The notes under the pieces were generated by a model, which saw nothing but the letters and a program-made list of their open reading frames with translations, made no database searches and was not told the origin of the DNA. Both the position numbers and the translations under genes were made by a program. From Hyphomicrobiales bacterium (GTDB lineage: Bacteria > Pseudomonadota > Alphaproteobacteria > Rhizobiales > Rhizobiaceae), in assembly GCA_900469615.1 (NCBI GenBank), contig UBYA01000011.1:62001-126000 (forward strand): a stretch of 64,000 nucleotides of DNA. Reading direction: 5' to 3'. This document shows, piece after piece, positions 55,346 to 64,000 of the stretch (the first letter of the stretch is position 1; each line of letters begins with the position of its first letter).

Positions 55346-55737
55346 CCGCTGAACTGGCCGAGCCAGGAACTGCTCGGCCTTATTTCTTGAGCCTAATCAG
55401 TTTGTTTTCGGCACGACGTCCAATGGGCGGGGTCGAAATGCAACTTCGTTTGTCGTACTTGAGCCGAGCGGCGTCAATATCGATTTTTGGAATGGCTGCC
55501 ATTTGTCCAAGCGAATTTCGCGGATGCCTAAAGTACGGCCGTGCGCCCGAAACGAGACTTTAAAAGATGCTGGAGACGGCGCCGCGTGCGGTGGAATCAA
55601 GGGATTGGTGTGAGGGACGGCGTTTGCGCGCAGGCGTTTGAGGCACCATCCGGCACAAGCCCGGCACGCCGACAGGACGCCGCCGGAATGGCGATCGCAG
55701 CGTCCTTGAGGATGTCCTTGAGGATTCTGGGGAGCGC
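55346..55737. other. Gene-free stretch between dehydrogenase and amidohydrolase units
   Basis: No gene is supported. It should hold the promoter of the dehydrogenase unit (AT-richer around 55380-55510). Near its right end is a 12-base tandem duplication at 55702-55725. Confidence 0.5.
55702..55725. repeat. Tandem 12-base duplication
   Basis: GTCCTTGAGGAT occurs twice in direct succession, 13 bases before the amidohydrolase stop codon (read on the plus strand). It is probably a slippage product without function. Confidence 0.8.
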
Positions 55738-57180
55738 CTACTCGATGAGGTTGGTGTCGCGGCTGTGACGCCAGAACATCTCGGGCGTCCGCAGCAGATC
55801 CCGCAATCCCAGCCGATCGATCATCAGTTCGGTCTCGCGTTGCGCGGCGTTAAGAACCGCATCCTGATCGATGTTGACGGGATTGCGATCGCGCAGCAGC
55901 ACGCGGCCGCCCACCATGACGGTATGAACGTCGTTGCCGTTTGCAAAATAGGTAATCCTGAATTCCGGCATGTTGGCCGGATAGAGATGCGGACGCCGCA
56001 GATCGACGAGGATGACATCCGCCTTCTTGCCGGGTTCCAGCGATCCGATTTCGTGATCGAGCCCAATGGCGCGCGCGGCGTCGATCGTGCACATTTCCAG
56101 AGCCTTGCCCGGCGGCAGCCAGCTCGGATCGTGGAAATGGGTGCGATGATAGTGCATGCACTGCTGCATATGCCGGAACATATCCGCGGACCGGTCGGGG
56201 GCGGTCGCATCGGAGCCGATCGCAACGACGACGCCCGCATCCAGAAGCTCCGGCACCGGGCAGCGCGCGAGAATGGCGGCAATGGCGCTTGGATTGTGAA
56301 CGATACGTGTCGCCGTTTCCGCACAGATCGCGATTTCATCCTGATCGAGGCCGGTGGCATGCGAAAGCAGCGTGCGCGGACCGAGAATGCCGATATCCCT
56401 TGCGATGCGGACGCTGCCTTTCGTATGGCCGTCCTGGGTGAAGAGCAGGCCTCGCTCGTCGGCCAGGCGCTTGACCGTGCGCGATTGCGCAATCGCTTCC
56501 TCCGCGCCGGGTGAATCGAGCTGTTCCCGATGCAGCGTCGGCGTCAGCAGGGCGACATGGAGACGATCCTCGTGGCTGCGGTGCCAGCGATCGACGAGGC
56601 TCCGGCACGTCGCGAGCTGCTGTTCGAAAGAGACGGCATAGTCCGACCGCACGGAGCCTTCCCACCGCGCATAGGTCAAAGGATGCGGAGGGCGCGTCGT
56701 GCCGACGGCAACGACCGATCGCGTACCGATGTCGAGGACGCCTTCCATATGGGCGTCGCCATAGGCGGCCTCGTCCGTACGCATGATGGAATCGCCGCCA
56801 CCCAGCAGGGAAACCCCTGTCGTTACGCCGAAGCGGAGGCGTTCCAGCGCCGCAAGCTGCGCCTCGGCATACCAGAACTCCGGCGTCGAACCGACAGTGT
56901 AGGCACCCTGGCAGGCGCGATACCAGAGATCGCCTCGGCCACCTCCCATCGTCTTGATGAGGCCGTGGCCGGCGTGGGCATGGCTGTCGACCAAACCGGG
57001 CATGATGACCATGCCGCTGGCATCGATGGTTTCGCGGGACGGATGGTTCCTTGCCACCTCCTCGGTGGGGCCGACGGCGACGATCCGGTCGCCCTCGACG
57101 GCAACCGCGCCATCGGGAATGATCCGCCGCTCGTCGTCGATGGCAATCACGGTGCCGTTTCTAATCAGGATGTCTGCCAT
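55738..57180 (-). CDS. Amidohydrolase of the TRZ/ATZ (chlorohydrolase/deaminase) type
   Basis: This 480-residue metal-dependent hydrolase has the N-terminal beta sandwich NGTVIAIDDERRIIPDGAVA and the metal site PGLVDSHAHAGHGL (HxH near 68). Further metal or catalytic residues are FTQDGHTKG (near 255), LSHATGLDQDE (near 277) and IGSDATAPDRS (near 326), and EIGSLEPGKKADVILVDLRR follows near 410. Relatives deaminate or dechlorinate N-heterocycles (guanine, cytosine, adenosine analogues, triazines). It is the last gene of a peptide-type ABC operon. A paralog lies at 62728-64000. The substrate is unknown. Confidence 0.85.
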   Translation of the reverse strand: MADILIRNGTVIAIDDERRIIPDGAVAVEGDRIVAVGPTEEVARNHPSRETIDASGMVIMPGLVDSHAHAGHGLIKTMGGGRGDLWYRACQGAYTVGSTPEFWYAEAQLAALERLRFGVTTGVSLLGGGDSIMRTDEAAYGDAHMEGVLDIGTRSVVAVGTTRPPHPLTYARWEGSVRSDYAVSFEQQLATCRSLVDRWHRSHEDRLHVALLTPTLHREQLDSPGAEEAIAQSRTVKRLADERGLLFTQDGHTKGSVRIARDIGILGPRTLLSHATGLDQDEIAICAETATRIVHNPSAIAAILARCPVPELLDAGVVVAIGSDATAPDRSADMFRHMQQCMHYHRTHFHDPSWLPPGKALEMCTIDAARAIGLDHEIGSLEPGKKADVILVDLRRPHLYPANMPEFRITYFANGNDVHTVMVGGRVLLRDRNPVNIDQDAVLNAAQRETELMIDRLGLRDLLRTPEMFWRHSRDTNLIE

Positions 57181-57192
57181 TGCTTCAAATTC

Positions 57193-58917
57193 TCACAGGT
57201 TGGCGCCGGCATTCTCTCTGGAGAGAATACGATCGAGCGAGGGAGCCAGGCGCAAAAGTTCGCGCGTATAATCATGCTGTGGCGCCGAGAACAAGGTTTC
57301 GGTATCGGCCAGCTCGACAATCTCCCCTGCCTTCATGACGGCGACGCGGTCGCACATCTGGCGTATCACGGCGAGATCATGGCTGATGAACAGCATCGAA
57401 AGGCCGGCCAGATCGCGCAAATCCTTGAGGAGATTGAGGATCTGCGCCTGAACCGAGACGTCGAGCGCAGAGGTCGGCTCGTCGCAGACAAGCATGGATG
57501 GCAGCGGCCCCAGCGCCCGCGCGATCGCCACCCGTTGCCGCTGGCCTCCGGAAAAGGCATGCGGGAACCGGGCGCCGGCATCGGCGGGCAAACCGACGGC
57601 CTCGAGCAATGTCCTTGCATCGGCCCTCGCCTCGGCCATCGTCGAGGCGAGTTTGTAGAACAGGATCGGCTCGGCTATCGCCGAGTTGATGCGCAGCCGC
57701 GGATTGAGTGCGGAATACGGATCCTGAAACACCATCTGTAGGGATTGGGATATCTGCCTGTCGCGCCGCGCGGCCAGATCGCTGCCCTGGAACCCGATCT
57801 TTCCCGTCGTCTGTTTGACAAGACCGGCAATCGTGTTCGCGACAGTGGTCTTGCCGCAGCCGGATTCGCCGACGAAGCCGAAGATTTCGCCGCGCCGAAC
57901 GTCGAACGAGACATTCTTCACCGCTCGAAACACCGAGAGCTTGCTGCCCGGTATGAACGAGCGGCTGCCATAATCGACGCAGAGGTCGCGAACATCGAGA
58001 ACGACATCGTTTTGCCCGGCTCCGCCGCGACCGGCACTCTTCGTGCGGGCGGCCTCGCGGGCGCTGAGCGTGGTTTCGGTCGCCTCGCTCGGAACCGGCA
58101 GACGCTCCAGCCGCGTGTCGATCGGCGGAACGGCCGATATCAGCGTACGGGCATACGGCGCCTTTGGCGAGGTAAGCACGTCGCGCGCGGGTCCGCTTTC
58201 CACCACGCGTCCGTTCTGCATGATCGTGACGCGGTCGGCAATCTCGGCGACGACGCCCATGTTGTGCGTGACCAGAAGAATGCCCACCTGACGGGCGTCG
58301 GCAAGATCGCGGATCAGTCTGAGGATCTGCGCCTGCACGGAGACGTCGAGCGCGGTCGTCGGCTCGTCCGCTACGATCAGTTGCGGTTCGCATGCCAGCG
58401 CCGTCGCGATGACGACACGCTGGCGCTGTCCGCCCGACAGCTGGTGCGGATAGCTGCCGAGCCGGCGTTCCGGCTCGGGAATACCGACCGCCTTCATGAG
58501 TTCGAGAGCCTTTGCGCGCGCTTCGCGCCGACTGATTTTCAGGTGCGTGAGCATGCCTTCGCACAGCTGGTTTTCCACTGTGAAAAGCGGATTGAGGCTC
58601 GTCATCGGGTCCTGAAAGATCGCCCCGACATCGCGGCCCGGGACAATGCCCCGGGTGCGGCCGGTGCGCACGTCGACCGACTTGCCGGCGATCTCGATCG
58701 TGCCCGATGCGATCCGGCCGGGAGCCTGCAGAAGACCCATCAGCGCGTTTCCGACCGTCGTCTTGCCTGCGCCGGACTCGCCGACCAGAGCATGGATCTC
58801 GCCGGGCGCAATCGTGAGGTCGACATTGTCGACGGCGGCCAGGATCTCCCCGTTGGCGAGTGGATATTCAACCCGAAGGTTCCTGATTTCCAGGATGGGT
58901 GGCGTTGTCTTTTTCAT
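57193..58917 (-). CDS. Peptide/nickel-type ABC transporter, fused double ATPase
   Basis: This 574-residue protein joins two Dpp/Opp-type ATPase domains, as in GsiA. Domain one has Walker [15 protein letters not shown] near 45, signature [15 protein letters not shown] near 163 and Walker [13 protein letters not shown] near 185. Domain two has [14 protein letters not shown] near 353, [15 protein letters not shown] near 468 and [12 protein letters not shown] near 489. The stop at 57193 is 12 bases before the amidohydrolase start, and its first base overlaps the permease stop. Confidence 0.93.
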   Translation of the reverse strand: MKKTTPPILEIRNLRVEYPLANGEILAAVDNVDLTIAPGEIHALVGESGAGKTTVGNALMGLLQAPGRIASGTIEIAGKSVDVRTGRTRGIVPGRDVGAIFQDPMTSLNPLFTVENQLCEGMLTHLKISRREARAKALELMKAVGIPEPERRLGSYPHQLSGGQRQRVVIATALACEPQLIVADEPTTALDVSVQAQILRLIRDLADARQVGILLVTHNMGVVAEIADRVTIMQNGRVVESGPARDVLTSPKAPYARTLISAVPPIDTRLERLPVPSEATETTLSAREAARTKSAGRGGAGQNDVVLDVRDLCVDYGSRSFIPGSKLSVFRAVKNVSFDVRRGEIFGFVGESGCGKTTVANTIAGLVKQTTGKIGFQGSDLAARRDRQISQSLQMVFQDPYSALNPRLRINSAIAEPILFYKLASTMAEARADARTLLEAVGLPADAGARFPHAFSGGQRQRVAIARALGPLPSMLVCDEPTSALDVSVQAQILNLLKDLRDLAGLSMLFISHDLAVIRQMCDRVAVMKAGEIVELADTETLFSAPQHDYTRELLRLAPSLDRILSRENAGANL

Positions 58918-59816
58918 CAGCGTGCCATCAGCTTGGGATTGAATCGATCGCGCAGGTAGTCACCGATTATGTTGACCGCCAGAACGAGGATGACGAGCAC
59001 GCTGGCCGGCATGACCGCGATCCACCAAAGGCCGGAAAACAGAAACTGGTTGCCGATCCGAATAAGCGTGCCGAGCGACGGATAGGTTGGCGGCATGCCC
59101 GCGCCGAGGAACGACAGTGTCGCCTCGGTCAGGATGGCGCCGGCCAGATTGATGGTCGCAATGACCATGACCGAACTTATGACGTTGGGCAGGATGTGAC
59201 GTAGCATGATGCGCGATGGCGGCAGCCCGATTACCTTTGCCGCCCGGACATAGTCCCGCGATATCTCGACCATGCTGGAGGCGCGCACCGTGCGGGCGTA
59301 CTGCACCCATTCGTTGACCGCTATCGCGAAGATCAGGATGAACGGGGCCCACACAAGAATGGTATCGGCATCGAGCTGCGCGCGGGCAATGCCGCTGATC
59401 AGCAGCGCGACGAGGATGGTCGGGAAGCTGACGAGAATATCGGCGATACGCATGACGATGCTGTCGACGATGCCCCCGAAGAAGCCTGCAATCAGGCCGA
59501 GGGCGACGCCGACGGCCGCTGCGAACACCACCGCCCCGACACCGATGAGGACGGATATCCGCAATCCGAAAAGGATGACGGACACGAGATCGCGTCCCTG
59601 ATTGTCGGTTCCCAGCAGGAACCGCGGGTCTCCGCCGTCCATGAACACCGGCGGTATTTCCATGTCCATGAGCGAATAGGAGGAAACATCCCGCGGATCC
59701 ATCGGCGCGATCATCGGCGCGAAGATCACAAGCACCAGCATGATCGCCAGAACAAGGCCGGCAATCATCACCGAAACCGGGGGAAGCCTCTTCAATATAC
59801 GAGCTTGTGTGGCCAT
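58917..59816 (-). CDS. Peptide/nickel-type ABC transporter, permease (DppC type)
   Basis: This 299-residue permease has an N-terminal helix (about 15-40), the periplasmic loop with HLLGTDNQGRD-like FLLGTDNQGRDLVSVILFG near 87 typical of DppC/OppC, and the EAA-type loop DYVRAAKVIGLPPSRIMLRH near 205. The ATG at 59816 overlaps the last base of the preceding permease stop, so the genes are translationally coupled. Confidence 0.93.
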   Translation of the reverse strand: MATQARILKRLPPVSVMIAGLVLAIMLVLVIFAPMIAPMDPRDVSSYSLMDMEIPPVFMDGGDPRFLLGTDNQGRDLVSVILFGLRISVLIGVGAVVFAAAVGVALGLIAGFFGGIVDSIVMRIADILVSFPTILVALLISGIARAQLDADTILVWAPFILIFAIAVNEWVQYARTVRASSMVEISRDYVRAAKVIGLPPSRIMLRHILPNVISSVMVIATINLAGAILTEATLSFLGAGMPPTYPSLGTLIRIGNQFLFSGLWWIAVMPASVLVILVLAVNIIGDYLRDRFNPKLMAR

Positions 59817-60781
59817 TACCTTGTCCTCAAGCGGGGATCGATGAAGGTGTAGAGAATATCGACGATCATGTTGATCAGAACGAACAGGAAGCCGACGAAG
59901 AGAAGGTAGGCCGAGAGGACGGGTATGTCCGGATATCCGACCGCGTTCGTGAAGAGCAGGCCCATGCCGGGCCACTGGAACACCGTCTCCGTGACGATCG
60001 CGAAGGCGATCAGCTGGCCGATCTGCAGACCCGTGACCGTGACCACAGGCATCAATGCGTTGCGAAGTGCGAGACGCCCATAGATATACGACCGGGAAAG
60101 CCCTCGCGCAAAAGCAAAACGAATATAGTCCGAGGACAGCACATCGATCATTTCCGAGCGAACCAGGCGCATGATCAGCGTCAGCTGGAACAGAGCCAGC
60201 GTGATTGACGGCAGGATCAGCGACTTCAGGCCCGATATGGTCAGGAAGCCGGTCTGCCAGAAACCGAGATCCACGACCTCGCCTCGCCCGGAGGACGGCA
60301 GCCACCGCAGATTGACGGCGAAGATCAGGATCAGCAGCAATCCGGTGACAAAGGTAGGCATGGAGATGCCGACCAGGGTCGCGGATTGGGTCAATCGCGA
60401 GAAGAAGCCGTTCGGCTTTAGCGCGCAAACGACGCCGAGCGGAATGCCGACGGCAAGCGACATGACCGTCGCAACGAACACGAGTTCCATCGTCGCGGGA
60501 AGCCTGCTCAGCAGAAGAACGGCAACCGGCTGCTGATAGCGAAAGCTCGTGCCGAAGTTACCTTGAAGCACCCGGCCGACAAATTCCAGGAATTGGACGA
60601 CGAGCGGCTTGTCCAGTCCGAGGGCGGCGCGAAGCGCATCCTTCTCCGACTGCGTTGCGCCCTCCCGGACCATTGCGGCGACAGGATCGCCGACAAAACG
60701 GAACATGACGAAGGCGATGGCCGTGACCGCGACCATTACCAGGATGGCCTGAAGCAGCCTCACCGATAGAATTCTGATCAT
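59816..60781 (-). CDS. Peptide/nickel-type ABC transporter, permease (DppB type)
   Basis: This 321-residue permease begins MIRILSVRLLQAILVMVAVT, followed by the DppB-specific ALGLDKPLVVQFLEFV near 60, NFGTSFRYQQPVAVLLLSRL near 82 and the EAA-like segment DYIRFAFARGLSRSYIYGRL near 220. The ATG at 60781 matches the family start; a longer frame to 60925 is not needed. A 216-base gap separates it from the binding-protein gene, which may allow mRNA processing or attenuation. Confidence 0.93.
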   Translation of the reverse strand: MIRILSVRLLQAILVMVAVTAIAFVMFRFVGDPVAAMVREGATQSEKDALRAALGLDKPLVVQFLEFVGRVLQGNFGTSFRYQQPVAVLLLSRLPATMELVFVATVMSLAVGIPLGVVCALKPNGFFSRLTQSATLVGISMPTFVTGLLLILIFAVNLRWLPSSGRGEVVDLGFWQTGFLTISGLKSLILPSITLALFQLTLIMRLVRSEMIDVLSSDYIRFAFARGLSRSYIYGRLALRNALMPVVTVTGLQIGQLIAFAIVTETVFQWPGMGLLFTNAVGYPDIPVLSAYLLFVGFLFVLINMIVDILYTFIDPRLRTR

Positions 60782-60997
60782 CCGAAAATACCTTGCAGGG
60801 AGCACGCCCGGCCGTTGAAAGGCGGAGCCTGTGCTGCTTTGCGTATTCCATTCCCTCATCGGAATGCGGAACGGACCGAACCGGCATGACGAGCGGCATC
60901 CCGCTTCGCCCCTATCTGCCTGCACCGGGGCTGTCGCCCGGTGCAGGCAGCCAATCTCGAGACCCCACCATTTCTCAAGATCGTAGCAGGAGTTGCC

Positions 60998-62569
60998 TTA
61001 TTTCATCTGCGCGAACCAGGGACGCACATACTCGTCGGGAAACTGCGGCATATCCACCTTGTCGCTCATCGCCCAGGCAACCGGCTGCTGATGCAGCGGC
61101 AGATAGAGTGCCTCGTCGTGAGCGATCTTGAAGGCGTCCTTCAGCATGGCGACACGCTTGCCCTCGTCGAGTTCGACCGAGGCGGAACGCGCCAGCGCAT
61201 CGATCTTCGGATCGGAGAGACCGTTGGGATTGCTGCCACCGAAATTTCCGTCATTGGTCGCCAGGAGCGCCTGCAGGACGCTGTAGCCATCCATGGGCGG
61301 CAGCGACGCCCAGCCGAGCATGTAGATGTCGAGATCGCCTTTATCCATGCGCGGGAAATAGGTCGTCTTGCTTTCGACGCTGACGTCCGTCTGTACGCCC
61401 GCCTTGGCCCACATGGAGGCAATCGCCAGGCAGATCTGCTCGTCAGCGATATAGCGGTCGTTGGGGCATGCCAGACCGACCTTGAAGCCGTTCGGATATC
61501 CCGCGTCCGCCAGCAGCGACTTCGCTTCCTTGACATCATAGGCCAAGGGCACATCGATCGACTTGTCGTAGCCGGTCACCTCCGGAGCGACGAGCATGCC
61601 GGATACACGCGACTTCCCGCGCATCAGGCGCTTCTGGATCGAGTTGAGATCGATCGCATGCCAGAGAGCCTGACGAACCTTCACGTTGAGCAGAGGATTG
61701 GGCTTGCCGGGGGCGGCATGGAGTTCCGGCCGAAAGTTCAAGCCGAGAAAGATCTCCCGCAGCGACGGATTCTCGACGACCTTCAGCCCTGGCGTGTTGC
61801 CGATCCGGTCGATATCCTGCAGCGGAACCGGCGCGATCATGTCAAGCTCGCCGGAGAGCAGCGCTGCGACGCGCGTGGCATCGGATGCGATCGGGCGAAA
61901 CTCGACGCCGGTGAGGTTATGCTGCGGCTTGTCCCACCAGTTCTCGTTGACGGCGAAGACCGAGCGGGAATCCGGCTCGTAGCTCACCAGCTTGAATGCG
62001 CCGGTGCCGTTGGCATGATTGCTGGCATAGGTCGTCACGCCGGTAGACGCGTTGCCGGGCTTGAGCGCATCGTGCTCCGCCATCCACGGCTTGCTCATCA
62101 TGTAGATTGCCGTGAGATCGTTCAGCAGAAGCGGATAAGGGCCGCGCAGGATCAAATCGACGGTGTATTCGTCCACCTTCTCGACGCCGATGACGGCCGA
62201 AAGGTTTTCGCGATTGCGCGCGCCCGGATCGATCTGCCGCTGGATGGTGGCGACGACGTCGTCGGCGTTGAATGGCTGTCCCTCGTGGAACTTCACGCCC
62301 TGGCGGAGATGGAAGCGCCACCGCGTCGGTTCGATCACTTCCCAAGAGGTTGCGAGCGCCGGCTCGATCGCGAGATCCTTGTTGCGGCGCACCAGCCCAT
62401 CATAGACCATATTCTGCACGCTCTGCGTGAAGCTGTCGACCTGCGCGTTTGGATCATAAGAGATGACGTCGCCTGCCGAAGACCAGCGAAGCGTCTTCGC
62501 AAGCGACGGGGTTGCCAGCGGAACGAGGATCACAAGCCCGGCCAAAAGGGCTTTCAGGTAGTTTTTCAC
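60998..62569 (-). CDS. Peptide-type ABC transporter, substrate-binding protein (SBP family 5)
   Basis: This 523-residue periplasmic protein has a signal peptide (about residues 1-24, ending PSLA). The SBP-5 landmarks are KTLRWSSAGDVISYDPNAQV, FHLRQGVKFHEGQPFNADDV near 88 and VRQALWHAIDLNSIQKRLM near 300. These binders carry peptides, nickel, glutathione or other small organic molecules. With two amidohydrolases as neighbours, the cargo is probably an N-heterocycle or modified amide rather than a plain peptide; this is inference. Confidence 0.9.
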   Translation of the reverse strand: MKNYLKALLAGLVILVPLATPSLAKTLRWSSAGDVISYDPNAQVDSFTQSVQNMVYDGLVRRNKDLAIEPALATSWEVIEPTRWRFHLRQGVKFHEGQPFNADDVVATIQRQIDPGARNRENLSAVIGVEKVDEYTVDLILRGPYPLLLNDLTAIYMMSKPWMAEHDALKPGNASTGVTTYASNHANGTGAFKLVSYEPDSRSVFAVNENWWDKPQHNLTGVEFRPIASDATRVAALLSGELDMIAPVPLQDIDRIGNTPGLKVVENPSLREIFLGLNFRPELHAAPGKPNPLLNVKVRQALWHAIDLNSIQKRLMRGKSRVSGMLVAPEVTGYDKSIDVPLAYDVKEAKSLLADAGYPNGFKVGLACPNDRYIADEQICLAIASMWAKAGVQTDVSVESKTTYFPRMDKGDLDIYMLGWASLPPMDGYSVLQALLATNDGNFGGSNPNGLSDPKIDALARSASVELDEGKRVAMLKDAFKIAHDEALYLPLHQQPVAWAMSDKVDMPQFPDEYVRPWFAQMK

Positions 62570-62585
62570 ATCGGTCTCCCGTTTT

Positions 62586-62696
62586 TTGTATACATGTTTT
62601 CGGTTTTATTGAATACAATTGTTCCCGCGAATTAGTGTACATATGATGTGCACAATAGCAAGCATTCAGTTTCGAATTTGCGAGATTGTGTACAAT
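62586..62696. promoter_or_regulatory. Cluster of TGTNTACA-like operator sites
   Basis: Five related palindromic sites lie in the AT-rich divergent promoter: TTGTATACAT (62586-62595), ATTGAATACAATTG (62608-62621), GTGTACAT (62635-62642), GATGTGCACAAT (62645-62656) and ATTGTGTACAAT (62685-62696). The pattern resembles operators of GntR/FCD regulators. The regulator gene is not in the window and may lie just to the right. Confidence 0.6.
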
Positions 62697-62727
62697 ATGC
62701 CTGCAAATTGCCCGAGGAGGAGCTGCC

Positions 62728-64000
62728 ATGGCGAAGGCGTTATTGATTGAAAACGGTGTCGTCATCACCATGGATGCGAACCGCCGCATTCTGGAAAAGG
62801 GCCATGTCCTCATCGAGAACGGGCGCATTTCCACCGTGTCGGACATGGCATTGGACGTGCCCGCGGACGTCGAACGCATCGACGCATCTGACATGGCCGT
62901 CATGCCCGGTCTCATCGATACGCACGCCCATGCGGGCCACACGCTGACGAAAGGACTGGGTGACGGTTCGGACCAATGGATGGACATCACCGGACGTATC
63001 TATGCGCAGGCGACGGATACCGAATTCTGGGCTGCCGAGGCGGCATTATCGGCCCTGGAGCGGATAAAGTGCGGCACGACCACGGCGGCCCTGCTGTTTG
63101 GCGGCGGCCCGGATATCATGCGCACGGAGACGCCGGCAGCCGCCCGGGCTCATCTTGCCGCGGTGCTCGACATGGGCGTGCGCGAGGTTCTGGCGGTAGG
63201 TCCGAACCGGCCGGGCCGGCATGTCTACCGCACATACGACCAGGACACGTTCATCGAGCGCGAAGTCTTGCCCGGCGAGCAGCTTGCCGCATGCAAAGAA
63301 CTCGCCGAAGAGTGGACAAACCGTGACGACCGTATCCGCATCGCTTTGTCGCTTCCGGTGTTCGACATGGCTGAGTTGCAGAGTGAGACTGTATACAATC
63401 TACTCTGCCAGTTGAGACGTCTCGCACGGGAAAGGAAACTGCTGCTCATCCAGGATGGGCACCGCGACGGCTCGATTGCCGCCAATGCCGCGTTCGACCT
63501 CTTCGACGATCGTTCGCTTCTCGCGCATTGCATCGATCTCACGAACGACGATATGGCGGCCCTCAAGCGCACCGGTGCAAAAGTGGCGCACAATCCGAGC
63601 GCCTTGATGTCGGTATCCGGCCGCTGCCCGGCGCCAGAGCTTGCCGAGCAGGGGATTACCGTATCGCTGGGGACGGACGCGGCCGCGCCCGACCGGCCGT
63701 TCGACATGTTCAGGAACATGTTTCAAGCGCATCGGTATCATGCGCGGCATTTCAGGGACGACCGCGTCATGCCGCCGGAGCAATTGCTGGAAATGGCCAC
63801 GATCGAGGGCGCACGCGCATTGTCGATGGAAAGCGAAATCGGATCGCTCGAACCGGGCAAGCGCGCCGACATCATCCTGGTCAATATGCGCCAGCCGCAT
63901 CTCTGGCCGCCGGCAAATCCATTGCAGAGGCTCGCGCGGTTTGCAAACGGCGCCGACGTGGATACGACGATCGTGGGCGGCCACGTTCTGATGCGCGCCC
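62728..64000 (+). CDS. Amidohydrolase of the TRZ/ATZ type, cut by window end
   Basis: This reading frame starts at ATG 62728 behind an excellent GAGGAGG site and runs off the window after 424 residues. It has the same layout as the amidohydrolase at 55738-57180: NGVVITMDANRRILEKGHVL, the metal site PGLIDTHAHAGHTL near 70, LIQDGHRDG near 247, LAHCIDLTNDDM near 268, SLGTDAAAPDRPFD near 312 and EIGSLEPGKRADIILVNMRQ near 370. The two are clearly paralogous but diverged. It is divergent from the ABC operon and shares its operator cluster. A deaminase or related hydrolase on an imported N-compound is likely. Confidence 0.88.
   Translation, partial: MAKALLIENGVVITMDANRRILEKGHVLIENGRISTVSDMALDVPADVERIDASDMAVMPGLIDTHAHAGHTLTKGLGDGSDQWMDITGRIYAQATDTEFWAAEAALSALERIKCGTTTAALLFGGGPDIMRTETPAAARAHLAAVLDMGVREVLAVGPNRPGRHVYRTYDQDTFIEREVLPGEQLAACKELAEEWTNRDDRIRIALSLPVFDMAELQSETVYNLLCQLRRLARERKLLLIQDGHRDGSIAANAAFDLFDDRSLLAHCIDLTNDDMAALKRTGAKVAHNPSALMSVSGRCPAPELAEQGITVSLGTDAAAPDRPFDMFRNMFQAHRYHARHFRDDRVMPPEQLLEMATIEGARALSMESEIGSLEPGKRADIILVNMRQPHLWPPANPLQRLARFANGADVDTTIVGGHVLMRA

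Noticed and set aside
58917..60428. N-terminal extension of the DppC-type permease up to 60428
   Set aside because: The extension overlaps most of the DppB-type gene in another frame. The ATG at 59816 gives the normal family length and a coupled start.

Overview
The window looks like chromosome or large-replicon DNA of a fast-growing rhizobium (Rhizobium/Agrobacterium group, Alphaproteobacteria). The base composition is high in G+C, and there is a NadQ-type regulator next to nadA, a stachydrine (proline betaine) locus of Sinorhizobium type, a short second FtsZ, many ABC uptake systems each with its own regulator, and degenerate copies of a rhizobial intergenic repeat. This placement is inference from gene content. 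I saw no rRNA, tRNA, CRISPR array, phage genes or intact insertion sequence.

Layout. 1-2.2 kb: the 5' part of nadA, its regulator nadQ with two palindromic operators, and a GntR/FCD regulator. 2.2-4.9 kb: a sugar-acid dehydratase of the IlvD/Edd family with an RraA-like protein, divergent from the GntR gene. 4.9-5.7 kb: a toxin-antitoxin pair (Phd-like and PIN) broken by several frameshifts. 5.7-14.3 kb: mixed housekeeping and stress genes (DUF922 protease-like protein, RecX, two aldo/keto reductases, LysR, 1-Cys peroxiredoxin, RBBP9-like hydrolase, FMN reductase, DUF2026 protein). 14.3-16.4 kb: a fused dihydroxyacetone kinase beside the remnant of a sugar-type ABC ATPase.

16.7-23.6 kb is a fructosamine (Amadori compound) catabolic regulon: amino-acid-type ABC transporter, ornithine-cyclodeaminase-like enzyme, LacI regulator, FrlD-like kinase and FrlB-like deglycase. 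The same 18-bp palindrome lies in both divergent promoter regions. 23.8-30.9 kb: a SulP transporter with a structured leader, an MgtA-type P-type ATPase, a short FtsZ, a MYG1-family protein and a small protein.

31-42 kb is a stachydrine/betaine locus: LysR, Rieske oxygenase, its reductase, an N-methylproline demethylase (StcD type), a cupin with all six DddQ-type DMSP-lyase active-site positions, TetR, a ProC-like reductase and a betaine ABC transporter. Together these would import a betaine, remove its two N-methyl groups and pass the product to proline metabolism. The cupin is the unexplained part.

42-51.6 kb: a GGDEF protein, ribosomal protein S21 with small neighbours, an encapsulin shell gene with a DyP peroxidase carrying the encapsulation tail, a second GrpE, an Nramp-related transporter with altered metal motifs, and a GlxA-type AraC regulator. 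51.6-55.4 kb: a three-subunit periplasmic FAD dehydrogenase with a [3Fe-4S] cysteine motif. 55.7-64 kb: a peptide-type ABC transporter flanked by two related amidohydrolases, the second cut by the window end, with a cluster of TGTNTACA-like sites between the divergent units.
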